DNA of 56,225 bases, from NCBI GenBank assembly GCA_019455285.1, contig JACFMS010000023.1:1-56225 (forward strand), written 5' to 3'. The translations under genes and the position numbers were made by a program. The notes under the pieces are model-generated. The model was not told the DNA's origin. It ran no database searches and saw only the letters and a list, made by a program, of their open reading frames with translations. This document shows positions 12,930 through 21,952 of the stretch, in pieces; positions within the stretch are counted from its first letter, which is position 1, and the number at the start of each line of letters is the position of its first letter. The stretch comes from Sphingomonadales bacterium (GTDB lineage Bacteria; Pseudomonadota; Alphaproteobacteria; Sphingomonadales; Govanellaceae).

Positions 12930-14081
12930 CTACTCGGTTACGACCACCTCATCGCCATCAATGGTGAAACGCGCCGACAAATTCTGGCTCGACGTTGCCT
13001 CCTCGATATAGCGGACGACTTCCAAAAACTTCGGATCGCCGCGTGACAGGAGGCGAGGATTTGCCGTGGCGTCGATGAAGGCCGGCAGAAACGACGTGCG
13101 AAGGACGCCATCCTTGTTAATAAGGCACTTTACGACGATGGTTTTCTGCGAGTCAGGCGGAAAATTATAATTGCTGGAAAAATCAACCTTCCAGTCTGGG
13201 TGCAAGACCTGAATTTCACGGAATCCCTTGCTGTTGGCATGCTCTGGCGTCATCGGCAGGTCAACAGCGAAGTTGCAGAGACTGTAGAAGATCGGCTTTC
13301 CTTTATAAACCTCGACGCCTTTGAGAATGTGGGCGTGATGGCCAAGGATCAGGTCCGCGCCGGCATCGATGGCGACGTGAGCGACGATACGCTGATAGTC
13401 GGCAATCACCGCCGGGATGAAATGAATCCCCCAGTGGATGGACATGATCACGACATCGGCGTGGCCACGGGCGGTTTTGATATCCGCAACGAGCTGTTCA
13501 AGGTCGCCGCCATGGGGGTAGGTATGGATACGGCACGGCGTACCCGGCTGGTCGGGTTCGATTGGCTCATAATGCGTCCACGCCCGCATCGGCGCGCAGC
13601 CGGGCCGGTTCTCTTCGGCCCAAAAATTCATCGGCAGGATGGAAGAATAGGCAAGGAAAGCCACGCGAACGCCGTTTTTCTCAATGATCCGCGGCTGTCG
13701 CGCTTCCGTTATATTATGCCCGACGCCGAGCACGGTCAGAGATTGTTCCCGTAGCGCGTCAATGGTATCGAAAAACGCTTCAGCTCCCCAATCCATGCAA
13801 TGATTGCCGGCAAAAGAAACGATATTGAACCCCGCCTCCTTCAGCGCCGCCGCCGCCGCGCGCTGAATGCGGGTGGTATGGCGCACCTGCGGCAAGCGCA
13901 CGCCGCGCTCGGAGATGTTCGCTTCCAGTTGACAAAACGCTAAATCCGCCTCCCGCAGGGTGGGCGTCACTTGCTGAAAGATGGAAAGCGGATCCGCCCG
14001 TTCCGGCAAGACGTCGCCAACGGCATAAAAGAGAATATTGTTGTTCAGCTTGGCGGGCACGCGATTTCCTTTCTCATGCAT
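12930..14081 (-). CDS. CapA-family (poly-gamma-glutamate synthesis type) metallophosphatase-fold protein
   Basis: The 383-aa protein has the CapA-family motifs of a calcineurin-like metal-binding fold: AVGDVLP near the N-terminus, SFAGNHCMDWG, SIHWGIHF and GHHAHILKGVEVYKGKPIFY. Classical CapA/PgsA proteins are membrane-anchored partners of poly-gamma-glutamate synthase. This one has no signal peptide or membrane anchor and no capB/capC neighbours. I chose the ATG at 14081 because it overlaps the stop of the upstream ABC ATPase by eight bases; an upstream ATG at 14099 is possible. It is the last gene of a transport/catabolism operon, so a cytoplasmic hydrolase acting on the imported compound is more likely than capsule synthesis. 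That role is inferred. Confidence 0.85.
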   Translation of the reverse strand: MHEKGNRVPAKLNNNILFYAVGDVLPERADPLSIFQQVTPTLREADLAFCQLEANISERGVRLPQVRHTTRIQRAAAAALKEAGFNIVSFAGNHCMDWGAEAFFDTIDALREQSLTVLGVGHNITEARQPRIIEKNGVRVAFLAYSSILPMNFWAEENRPGCAPMRAWTHYEPIEPDQPGTPCRIHTYPHGGDLEQLVADIKTARGHADVVIMSIHWGIHFIPAVIADYQRIVAHVAIDAGADLILGHHAHILKGVEVYKGKPIFYSLCNFAVDLPMTPEHANSKGFREIQVLHPDWKVDFSSNYNFPPDSQKTIVVKCLINKDGVLRTSFLPAFIDATANPRLLSRGDPKFLEVVRYIEEATSSQNLSARFTIDGDEVVVTE

Positions 14082-15048
14082 CAAACAAATGGCAGGCAAC
14101 GCTGCGGCCGGGTGCCGCCGGTTTCAGGGCGGGCGAGCTTTCCTTGCACCGCGGCATCGCCAGAGGGCAGCGGGGATGAAAACGACATCCGCTTGGTGGA
14201 TTAAGCGGCGATGGCATCTCGCCTTGCAGCGCCTCCAAGCTGTGCGGCGCATCCGGATCGCCGGGCAGCGTTGCCGAAAAGAGCGCTCTGGTATAAGGGT
14301 GAAGCGGTCCGGCGCAAAGCTCGTCCGAGCCGCCTTCTTCCACAACCACGCCCAGGTACATGACGGCGATGCGGTTGCTCATGAAGCGGACCGTGGCCAG
14401 GTTGTGCGCCACGAACAGATAGCTGACTCCTAATCGCGCCTGAATATCAGACAATAGATTAAGTATCTGCGCTTGGATCGATATGTCCTGCGACGACACG
14501 GGCTCGTCAAGAATGATCACCCTTGGACGTGAAATGAGCGATCGGGCAATGGCGATTCTTTGCCGTTGGCCGCCGCTGAATTCATGGGGGTATTTCTGCG
14601 CGTCCGAAGGGCTAAGCCCGGTGGCGCTAAGCACGTCCGCTACTCGCTCTGCAACTTCCGCCTTCCTCAGTTTTTGCGATGCGGTGAGGGGCTCGGCGAT
14701 AATCTTTCCGATCTTCATGCGCGGATCAAGCGAGGAATAAGGATTCTGGAACACCGGCTGCACGTTGCGGCGAAATCCTTGCAACTCATTACGATTAAAT
14801 GACGCCGTATCGCGCCCTTCGAACATCACAGAGCCTTGTGTCGGCGTTTCAAGCTGCAATACGAGCCGGCCCAGGGTGGTTTTGCCGCATCCCGATTCGC
14901 CCACCAACCCCAGCGTCTCGTTCGCTCCAAGCTGAATATCAACGCCGTCGACTGCTTTAAGGACGTTCACCGATGACGCCCCAAGCAGAGGCCTGCGCAG
15001 CCTGAAGTGCTTCTTTAGTCCACGAGTTTCGATGAGGGGAGATGTCAT
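14074..15048 (-). CDS. ABC peptide/nickel-type importer ATPase (DppF/OppF-like)
   Basis: This is the second ATP-binding subunit of an oligopeptide/dipeptide/nickel-family ABC importer, on the cytoplasmic face of the membrane. It has Walker A GESGCGKT, signature FSGGQRQRIAIARSL and Walker B RVIILDEPVSS. The C-terminal oligopeptide-ABC extension contains CRFHPRCPLAMPRC. The ATG at 15048 overlaps the stop of the preceding ATPase gene (ATGA), which decides the start and gives 324 aa, normal for the family. A longer open frame upstream overlaps the neighbouring gene and is unlikely to be translated. Confidence 0.93.
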   Translation of the reverse strand: MTSPLIETRGLKKHFRLRRPLLGASSVNVLKAVDGVDIQLGANETLGLVGESGCGKTTLGRLVLQLETPTQGSVMFEGRDTASFNRNELQGFRRNVQPVFQNPYSSLDPRMKIGKIIAEPLTASQKLRKAEVAERVADVLSATGLSPSDAQKYPHEFSGGQRQRIAIARSLISRPRVIILDEPVSSQDISIQAQILNLLSDIQARLGVSYLFVAHNLATVRFMSNRIAVMYLGVVVEEGGSDELCAGPLHPYTRALFSATLPGDPDAPHSLEALQGEMPSPLNPPSGCRFHPRCPLAMPRCKESSPALKPAAPGRSVACHLFDA

Positions 15049-16022
15049 GTTGCCTCCCGTGGATACCAGCACTTGATGTCGTGGACCGGTGAAATTGATT
15101 GACGTTCCGGCATCTGCGTGAAGCATGTTGATTGCGCTTGCGCGCAGCGCGGCGCGAATTTACAGCCCGATGGCAAGTCGTTCAGTCTCGGCGGCGCGCC
15201 CTCGATGGTTGGCAGATGGCCGCGCGGGTGATCAAGCTTCGGCATACTCGCCAACAGGGCCGCCGTGTACCAATGGCGCGGCCGGTGGAAGATCTCCCTG
15301 ACCGGCGCGGTCTCGACGATGCTGCCCGCATACATGACGGCGACCCGGTCGCACATCCGCGCCACCACGCCAAAGTCATGGGTAATGAGGATCAAGGACA
15401 TGCCATGGGCGGCGCGCAGGTCTTTTAACAGCTGAAGATACTGCGCCTGCAAGGTGACATCGAGCGAGGTCGTCGGTTCATCGGCAATGAGCAGTCGCGG
15501 TTGTGACGCCATGGCGATGGCCCCCACGACGCGCTGGCGCATCCCGCCGCTGATCTGGTGCGGGTAGCTGTCGACCCGGGTTTCAGGAGCGGCGATCCGC
15601 ACCTGGCGCAGCGCCTCGATGGCGGCGGCGCGCGCATTCTGCGCTCCGGCTTTTTTGTGGGAAAGAATGGCCTCTTCGATCTGCGCGCCCAGCGTGAAGA
15701 CGGGATTGAGCGAAGTCATCGGATCCTGCAGAATCATCGAAATCTCGCTGCCGCGCACCGCACGCATCTCGCCTTCGCTCATCGTCAGAAGATCACGGCC
15801 GTCAAACAAAATTCGGCCGGCTATGAATGGGTTTCGCGCGGCGGGCACAAGCCGCAGGATCGACAGGCCGAGCGTCGATTTTCCGGAGCCGGATTCGCCA
15901 ACGATGCCCAGCGTCTCGTTCTCGTCGACATGGAGCGACACGTCGTCAATGGCGCGAAAGACCTGTCCCTGCGACCGGAAATAGGTCTTAAGATTTTCAA
16001 CCTCAAGCAGTCTTTTCGCCAT
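15045..16022 (-). CDS. ABC peptide/nickel-type importer ATPase (DppD/OppD-like)
   Basis: This is the first ATP-binding subunit of the same importer. Walker [10 protein letters not shown] is near residue 42, the signature is [16 protein letters not shown] and Walker B is [13 protein letters not shown]. The C-terminal family extension includes [14 protein letters not shown], where OppD/DppD proteins often bind a cofactor or cluster. It has 325 aa. It lies 40 bases after the DppC-like permease gene and is coupled to the downstream ATPase gene by an ATGA overlap. The paired ATPases imply a heteromeric ATPase core. Confidence 0.93.
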   Translation of the reverse strand: MAKRLLEVENLKTYFRSQGQVFRAIDDVSLHVDENETLGIVGESGSGKSTLGLSILRLVPAARNPFIAGRILFDGRDLLTMSEGEMRAVRGSEISMILQDPMTSLNPVFTLGAQIEEAILSHKKAGAQNARAAAIEALRQVRIAAPETRVDSYPHQISGGMRQRVVGAIAMASQPRLLIADEPTTSLDVTLQAQYLQLLKDLRAAHGMSLILITHDFGVVARMCDRVAVMYAGSIVETAPVREIFHRPRHWYTAALLASMPKLDHPRGHLPTIEGAPPRLNDLPSGCKFAPRCAQAQSTCFTQMPERQSISPVHDIKCWYPREAT

Positions 16023-16062
16023 GTCTCAGTCTTGTCCTTAAGGCGCGTTCAGCAAATCAAAT

Positions 16063-16914
16063 TCAATGGCCGCCCGGTCGGCGCGCCAGTTCCGGGTTTA
16101 AGGTTTCAGCAAGCGCGTCGCCCAGCATGTTCACGGCGAGCACGGTGATCAGGATCGCCAAACCGGGGATGATGCACAGCCAGGGCTCCGATACGATATA
16201 GGAGCGACCTTCGGCGATCATCGATCCCCAGGCCGGGGTCGGCGGCGGCACGCCGACACCAAGAAAACTCAAGGACGCCTCGATGATGATTACGGTGCCG
16301 ACCTGCAGGGTGGCAAGCACGATCAATGGCCCCGCCACGTTGGGCACGATATGACGGACCATGATGGCGATGGGGTGCAGGCCGGCGGTTCGCGCCAGAT
16401 CGATGAACTCGCTGTTCTTGATTTTCAAGGTTTCGCTGCGCGCCATGCGGGCGAACTGCGACCATAGCACTAAACTGATGATGATGACGATGTTGCCGAA
16501 ATCGGGGCCGAACACCACGCCGAAGAGGAGGGCGATGAGAATGATCGGCAAGGATAGCGCCAGGTCGACGAGGCGCATCAACAAGGCTTCCGTGAGGCCG
16601 CCGACATAGCCGGCCACGATGCCGAGCGCGGAGCCGATGGACCCAGCAATGAGCAGGGCGAGCGCCACCACCGAAAGCGAAATCTGGGCGCCATGGATGA
16701 GGCGGCTTAAGACATCGCGGCCCATGCGATCGGTGCCGAGGAGGTGCGCCATGTCGCCGTTCGCCTCCCAGGCCGGCGGCAACAGTCGCGCCTCAAGCGA
16801 TCCCGCCAGCGGGTCGAAGGGGGCGAGCACGGGCGCAAACAGCGCGATGCACACCATGAAAAGCGACACCGCTCCCGGAATGGCGATCGCAGGGTTGCGA
16901 AACATGCTCAACAC
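16063..16914 (-). CDS. ABC importer permease (DppC/OppC-like)
   Basis: This is an inner-membrane permease of the importer, with about six hydrophobic helices. The N-terminal OppC-type segment has PFDPLAGSLEARLLPPAW and LLGTDRMGRDVLSRLIHGAQ, a hallmark of DppC proteins. The EAA-like coupling loop is FIDLARTAGLHP. Two starts are possible: a GTG at 16914 and an ATG three codons later at 16905. The annotated GTG gives 283 aa. It is followed by the two ATPase genes and preceded by the DppB-like permease gene. Confidence 0.92.
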   Translation of the reverse strand: MLSMFRNPAIAIPGAVSLFMVCIALFAPVLAPFDPLAGSLEARLLPPAWEANGDMAHLLGTDRMGRDVLSRLIHGAQISLSVVALALLIAGSIGSALGIVAGYVGGLTEALLMRLVDLALSLPIILIALLFGVVFGPDFGNIVIIISLVLWSQFARMARSETLKIKNSEFIDLARTAGLHPIAIMVRHIVPNVAGPLIVLATLQVGTVIIIEASLSFLGVGVPPPTPAWGSMIAEGRSYIVSEPWLCIIPGLAILITVLAVNMLGDALAETLNPELARRPGGH

Positions 16915-16941
16915 CCGTTCTTCTCCGTCAATGCCATCCGA

Positions 16942-17868
16942 TCATCTCCGCCCATAGCGAATGCGGGGGTCGACCCAGGCATAAAGCAGATCGACCACCA
17001 GGTTGGCGCCAATGAATAGCGCCGTCATGAACAGGACCACCGCCTGAATGACGGGAAAATCGCGATTCAAGATCGCCTCGTAGGCCAAGCGTCCGATGCC
17101 CGGCCAGGCGAATACGGTCTCGATGACCACCGCGCCGGTGATCATGTTGGCAAAGAAGCTGCCCATGAAGGTTAGAACCGGAATCAGGCTGTTGCGCAGT
17201 GCGTGCTTCCAGATCACGACGGATTCAGAGAGCCCCTTGATGCGCGCCAGCTTGATGTACTCGGCATTGAGGATGTCAACCATGCTGGCGCGCACCAATC
17301 TGGTCACCGCCGCAATGGTAAACAGGCTCATGGTGGCGGCGGGCAAAACGAAGTGGGCGGCGGTTCCATAGCCGGAAGTCGGCAGAAGATGGAGCCTGAC
17401 GCTGAAGAAGTACATCAGCATGATGCCAAGCCAGAAGATCGGTACCGATTGGCCGATCAGCGCCACCAAACGGGCGGCGACATCCAGCGTCTTGCCGCGG
17501 TGGGTGGCGGCGACGACGCCCAGCGGCACGCCGATCAGGAAGGAAATCAGCAGCGCCACGCCGGCCAATTGCAACGATGCGGGAAAGCGCTCCAGGATCA
17601 AATCGGCGGCGGGGCTTTGATCGCCCATAATCGAATTGCCAAGCTCGCCTTTCAGGACATTGACGATAAAGGCGCCGTACTGTTCTACCAAAGGCCGATC
17701 AAGTCCGAGTTCCTGCTCAACGCGCGCCCGGTCTTGCGGGGTGGAATAATCGCTGAGCAGCAGCGCCACCGGATCGCCAGTCATGCGGCCCAGCAGAAAT
17801 ACAACGACGCTCATCAGGAGGAGCGCGACCGCCATCTCGCCGAAGCGTTTTGAGATGAAGCTAAGCAT
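16942..17868 (-). CDS. ABC importer permease (DppB/OppB-like)
   Basis: This is the second inner-membrane permease. It has an N-terminal helix (MAVALLLMSVVVFLLGRM), the DppB-type region with ELGLDRPLVEQY, and the EAA loop YIKLARIKGLSE that contacts the ATPases. The C-terminal signature includes VVIETVFAWPGIGRLAYEAI. It has 308 aa with six predicted membrane segments. It lies 39 bases after the binding-protein gene. Confidence 0.93.
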   Translation of the reverse strand: MLSFISKRFGEMAVALLLMSVVVFLLGRMTGDPVALLLSDYSTPQDRARVEQELGLDRPLVEQYGAFIVNVLKGELGNSIMGDQSPAADLILERFPASLQLAGVALLISFLIGVPLGVVAATHRGKTLDVAARLVALIGQSVPIFWLGIMLMYFFSVRLHLLPTSGYGTAAHFVLPAATMSLFTIAAVTRLVRASMVDILNAEYIKLARIKGLSESVVIWKHALRNSLIPVLTFMGSFFANMITGAVVIETVFAWPGIGRLAYEAILNRDFPVIQAVVLFMTALFIGANLVVDLLYAWVDPRIRYGRR

Positions 17869-17907
17869 CGGCGGCGACTTCCCGGCAGAATATGGCGACT
17901 GCGGCGG

Positions 17908-19506
17908 TCATGGCGCGCGTCCGTCGCTAAGGGTGATCTGATCGATATTGGTTACCTGATAGCGGATGAACGGCCAGCGGGTGATGCGCGGGCCTGACGC
18001 CCAAGGATCATGGGCGATGACGATGAACACGGCGGCGGCCTCATCACGCAAGAATTGTCCCATGTCATGGATCAGCAAGCGCCGGCGCGCCGGGTCCAGC
18101 TCCGTTCCGATCCTTTCCAGCCATTGACCGGTTTGTTCGTTGGCATAGCTGGCAAAAACGCTGGCGGGCGAAAAGCCCGCCTGCAGGCCGGTCAAGGGGC
18201 TGGGAAAGGACAAGCCGCGATGCGTCCACACATAGTCCGTGGCGTTGCCGGTGGTAGACGCCGCGCGCAACGAATTCCAATCTACGGGTACGATATTGAC
18301 CCTAATGCCCACGGCCTGCCAGTAGAGGGCGACCGCTTCGGCGACGATCGGTAATTCGGCGCCCGGCACGGTGATGAAGGTCTTTAAGGTGATATCAAAG
18401 CCGTCGGGGTAGCCGGCTTCCTGAAGAAGCTTTCGCGCCTTTGTGGGGTCGTAAGGGTAAACCTCGACATTCCGCCACTCGTCAGCCGGAAAATCCGAAC
18501 TGGCGACCCGACCAAGGCCGTGGAAGATGTGCTTCAAGATCGCCTCTTTGTCGATGGCGTAATTGAGCGCCTGGCGAACCTTCTTCTTCGCCCAGGGAAC
18601 TTTCGGATTGTAAAAGCCGGGCAACGTCTCCACCAGTCCGCCCAGACGCACCACCGGCGACCAGGAATCCTTGAAGAGATGAATGCTAAGTCCCGCGCGC
18701 CTAACGGCGGAAAGAGAATCATAGTTGACGGGAGCCAGGTCTGCCTCGCCGGTATAGAGCATGGCGATCCGCGTCGCTTCCTCGGGCACCGACTTGAAAA
18801 CGATGGTGTCCATGGAAGGGCGGCCGATCCGCCAATGGGGTCTTGCGGCATCGGCCACGCGCAAGGTGATATTAAGACCGCGTTTGCGTTCGGCCAGGGT
18901 GAACGGGCCGCTGCCGATGGGATGGGCATTGGCCTTCTGATCGCCGACGGTCTCAATATAGGTCTTCGAAACAATCGAAAGCTGATTGGCGTTGACGATG
19001 TAGCCGCGAATGAATTCGATATCGGGTGTATTCAGCGTGATCACCACCACGTTTGGCGACGGCGTTGTGACGTCGCGGATCATCTTGCGCAGCGCTGAGG
19101 AAGGCCCGGCGATCGAGCGTGGTCCGATCATCCGTTCGACGGCGTATTTGACGTCCGCCGCGGTGACCTCGCCCCAGCCATCGTGGAACGGAATGCCCGG
19201 TCTGATCCAGAAGGTGTAGCTCCGCCCATCCGCCGACATCTCCCACCGCTCGGCAAGACCGGGAACGAGCGCATCCGTAACGGGATCAAGATAAACCAGA
19301 TACTCATAGATCGTATCCAGGTAGAATTTTCGATTGCCGCCGCCGTTCCAGGGCAGGAAGGTCTCGTTTTGCAGCGACGCCATGGCGACCACGAGTTCGC
19401 GTCCATCCCGCGCGCCGGCGCTAAGGGAAGGTGACGGCAAGCCGATCAGGCCTGTCAGCAAGAGGAGCGCCGCCATCCGCAGGCGTCCGATTATGGCCGA
19501 TGTCAT
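17908..19506 (-). CDS. ABC transporter substrate-binding protein, family 5 (DppA/OppA-like)
   Basis: This is the periplasmic solute-binding protein of the importer. A signal peptide covers about residues 1-30 (hydrophobic AALLLLTGLIGLP, then a cleavage-like SLSAG). The family-5 signature DGRSYTFWIRPGIPFHDG, VTAADVKYAVERM and the later LNYAIDKEAILKHIFHG are clear. Its 532 aa are typical of peptide, nickel or glycoside binders. I chose the ATG at 19506 because it overlaps the preceding stop (ATGA); an ATG two codons upstream is equally readable. The ligand cannot be read from sequence; family 5 also binds non-peptides. Confidence 0.94.
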   Translation of the reverse strand: MTSAIIGRLRMAALLLLTGLIGLPSPSLSAGARDGRELVVAMASLQNETFLPWNGGGNRKFYLDTIYEYLVYLDPVTDALVPGLAERWEMSADGRSYTFWIRPGIPFHDGWGEVTAADVKYAVERMIGPRSIAGPSSALRKMIRDVTTPSPNVVVITLNTPDIEFIRGYIVNANQLSIVSKTYIETVGDQKANAHPIGSGPFTLAERKRGLNITLRVADAARPHWRIGRPSMDTIVFKSVPEEATRIAMLYTGEADLAPVNYDSLSAVRRAGLSIHLFKDSWSPVVRLGGLVETLPGFYNPKVPWAKKKVRQALNYAIDKEAILKHIFHGLGRVASSDFPADEWRNVEVYPYDPTKARKLLQEAGYPDGFDITLKTFITVPGAELPIVAEAVALYWQAVGIRVNIVPVDWNSLRAASTTGNATDYVWTHRGLSFPSPLTGLQAGFSPASVFASYANEQTGQWLERIGTELDPARRRLLIHDMGQFLRDEAAAVFIVIAHDPWASGPRITRWPFIRYQVTNIDQITLSDGRAP

Positions 19507-20900
19507 AGCCATCGCATCACGCCTTCCACGGAGCCGGCGTCATCGAGGCTCAGAATGGCCTGCGCCGTCTCGTCCAATTGATCATCGTGCAAATAGGCGG
19601 CGGCATGGCGGGCGCAGTTCTTGAACTTGCGGATCAGCGCCGCCTCGTCCAGCGGGTTGTCCAGCGATCCTTTGGGATGGTCGATGTTTTTCCGGTAGAC
19701 GTTCTCTCTTGCGGTGCGGATCTCCATGCTCCCGCGCAAGGCGGCCGAGGGGTTGGCGTCTTCCTTCACGCGCCAGCTTACCTTACGGGCAATAGCCAGC
19801 ACCTCAGGGTTGGCAAGCGCGCCGTCTATGAACAAATCCAGGTCCACGCGGCCATGGTGAAGCGCCGTGCCGATGACAAAGGGCAAACTGAACTTGGCGT
19901 CGATGGCGGTCTGCGGTTGGCGTTTTTGCTCGGCCGGCTCGCACAGCATGCGATTGACCGGACTGACCTCGATGGCGATGCCGTCAATCATTTCCGCCGT
20001 CACGCCGGTTTCGGCGCGCAGCTGCAACGCGGCGTCGATATAACTATGCGTTCCCCGGCAGGCCGGCCAGGGTTTGAAGCTGACGTCCGCGCCATGGAAG
20101 GTATGGCCAAGGCCTGCTGTCAGGCGCTCCGGATCCCATTGGCCGCGGGCGTAAAGGGCGAACAGCCCGGCTTGGCCGTCAAACGGCCGGTCGAATCCTT
20201 TAACGCCCCGTGACGCCAGGAGCGCGGCGGTCACTCCGGCGCGGGCGGCGAAAGCGTCGCGTACGGCGCGCACCATGGAGTGCGGGCTATAGCGCAGCTC
20301 CATGCTGCAGGTTGCCTGGCACAGGGTGAGCGAATAGGCGTCTAGCATCTGCGCCGACGATAATCCCAGCAGACGGCCGGCGGCCGCCGTGGCGCCGAAC
20401 GCGCCCAGAATGGCCGGCGTGTACCAGCCAAACTCGGCCGGGTTGGCGACCAGCGCCAATCCGAGGCGGCAGACGAGATCGCTGCCGGTGGCCACGGCAG
20501 TAAGGAGATCGCGGCCCGACGCGCCGTCCAGCGCCTCCGCCATGGCCAGCGCCGCGGGAATGGTGGCGGCATTGGGATGGGTCAGCGAGGCATCGTGGGA
20601 ATCTTCAAAATCAAGCGCATGGGCCATCGCGCCGTTGGCGAAGGCCGCCGCAGAGGCTGGAACCTTGACATTGCCAAAACCAATGATGGTGCTTTGCGCC
20701 TTGCCGCCGTCGTCACGGGCAAGGTCAACGAAGCCGCGGCAGCCTTCGCCGATACCGCTGGCGCCCAGCGTGACGCCGATGGCGTCGAGGAGCGATAGCT
20801 TGGCCGAGCGCACCGCCGCGGCCGGCAACCGCTCGAAGCTGGTTGCGGCGGTGTGTGCGCTGATTTCCGCTGACAGGTTGGGCATCCACTCCTTGCTCAT
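19503..20900 (-). CDS. MmgE/PrpD-family protein
   Basis: The 465-aa cytoplasmic protein belongs to the MmgE/PrpD family, which includes 2-methylcitrate dehydratase, cis-aconitate decarboxylase and many uncharacterised enzymes in catabolic clusters. The all-helical N-terminal domain begins with a typical AKLSLLDAIGVTLGAS. The family motif FANGAMAHALDFEDSHD near residues 88-105 and the active-site region TFHGADVSFKPWPACRGTHSYIDAA are present. It sits between the TRAP and ABC transporter genes with ATGA overlaps at both ends, so its substrate is probably imported by one of them. It may be a dehydratase or decarboxylase; no prpB or prpC is nearby, so methylcitrate itself is unlikely. Confidence 0.92.
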   Translation of the reverse strand: MSKEWMPNLSAEISAHTAATSFERLPAAAVRSAKLSLLDAIGVTLGASGIGEGCRGFVDLARDDGGKAQSTIIGFGNVKVPASAAAFANGAMAHALDFEDSHDASLTHPNAATIPAALAMAEALDGASGRDLLTAVATGSDLVCRLGLALVANPAEFGWYTPAILGAFGATAAAGRLLGLSSAQMLDAYSLTLCQATCSMELRYSPHSMVRAVRDAFAARAGVTAALLASRGVKGFDRPFDGQAGLFALYARGQWDPERLTAGLGHTFHGADVSFKPWPACRGTHSYIDAALQLRAETGVTAEMIDGIAIEVSPVNRMLCEPAEQKRQPQTAIDAKFSLPFVIGTALHHGRVDLDLFIDGALANPEVLAIARKVSWRVKEDANPSAALRGSMEIRTARENVYRKNIDHPKGSLDNPLDEAALIRKFKNCARHAAAYLHDDQLDETAQAILSLDDAGSVEGVMRWL

Positions 20901-21952
20901 GGCGTTGACCCATCATACTGCGCAACGGAAGTGGAGTTGGCCAACAAGAAATGTCGGATCTGCTCCATCAGTCCTTGATCCATGCGCCGCTGTCGCACCA
21001 AGTCGGATTGCAGGGCATTCATCTGCGTGCGTTCGTGGGCAATGTCCTTGGCCGTCGGGGTATAATAGATGATGCCGTTCTGCTGGTTGATCGCTTTTGC
21101 CTGGTCCTGCTTCTCGGCGGCCAGCGCGCGCCCCCACTCGACCATGGCCGCCCAGCCCTGAACCAGCGCTGCTTGCTGATCGGCGTTCAGGCTATCCCAG
21201 GTCTTCCGGCTCACCAGGGCAAGATAGGCGGCCCAGCCGTCATGGGTTTCAAAAGCGTAGCTGATGCCGGTGTCCCACAGCTTGCCGGCCCGAACGGTGT
21301 CGTCATAGCCCACCAGACCGTCGACCTGTCCCTGCGTCAGCGCAAGGGGCAGGTCGGCTCTGCCCATGGTGATGGGGTAAGCGCCCAAGGAGCGATAGCG
21401 GGCAATGGCCAAGGTGCCGCCCATGCCAAGCTTCAAACCCGCGATATCATCAAACGAGCGCACCGCGCGGCCGGTCGTAAATAGCGTCTCCGCTCCCGCC
21501 TCGATATGGGCGCCGAGCACCTTGACCCGCAACCGGCGCTCGATGCCGGCGTAAAGCTCAGCGCCCAGCGCGCCATCCAACACCCTGCGCACGTCCTCGC
21601 GGCTGGCGCCGGCGAACATCGGCAGGCCGAGAAGATCCGCATTGGGCTCGAACCTCGCCAGCAGGTTCAAATTGGCGACGTAAAGGTCGAGGCTGCCAAT
21701 GGCCAACGCCTTTGGCGCGCCGGAATTGTCATAAAGCTGGGCGCTTGGGTATATCTCGACGGCAAGCGTTCCCTTTGACAAGGCCGCGACTTCCTCGGCG
21801 AAGCGCTTGCTCAGCGAATATCGTAGGTGAGACGCCGGAACCTCCAGCGAAAGCTTGAGTGTTCTCGTCTCTTGATGCTCCTCCTGTCCGCAGCCGGTCA
21901 GCGTCAGCAGGGCGGCCATCAGGCACAGGCGGAGGGCGCGCAGCGGTTTCAT
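20897..21952 (-). CDS. dctP: TRAP transporter substrate-binding protein DctP (lipoprotein)
   Basis: This is the solute receptor of a tripartite ATP-independent periplasmic transporter, which usually carries carboxylates. The signal peptide ends in a lipobox LTGC (Cys21), so this DctP is probably membrane-tethered rather than freely periplasmic. The DctP fold is recognisable from KRFAEEVAALSKGTLAVEIY, FDDIAGLKLGMGG and SLGAYPITMGRADLPLALTQ. Many TRAP receptors have a carboxylate-binding Arg near this last region; here it reads GRADLPLAL. It has 351 aa. It overlaps the dctM stop and the mmgE start by four bases each. Confidence 0.92.
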   Translation of the reverse strand: MKPLRALRLCLMAALLTLTGCGQEEHQETRTLKLSLEVPASHLRYSLSKRFAEEVAALSKGTLAVEIYPSAQLYDNSGAPKALAIGSLDLYVANLNLLARFEPNADLLGLPMFAGASREDVRRVLDGALGAELYAGIERRLRVKVLGAHIEAGAETLFTTGRAVRSFDDIAGLKLGMGGTLAIARYRSLGAYPITMGRADLPLALTQGQVDGLVGYDDTVRAGKLWDTGISYAFETHDGWAAYLALVSRKTWDSLNADQQAALVQGWAAMVEWGRALAAEKQDQAKAINQQNGIIYYTPTAKDIAHERTQMNALQSDLVRQRRMDQGLMEQIRHFLLANSTSVAQYDGSTP

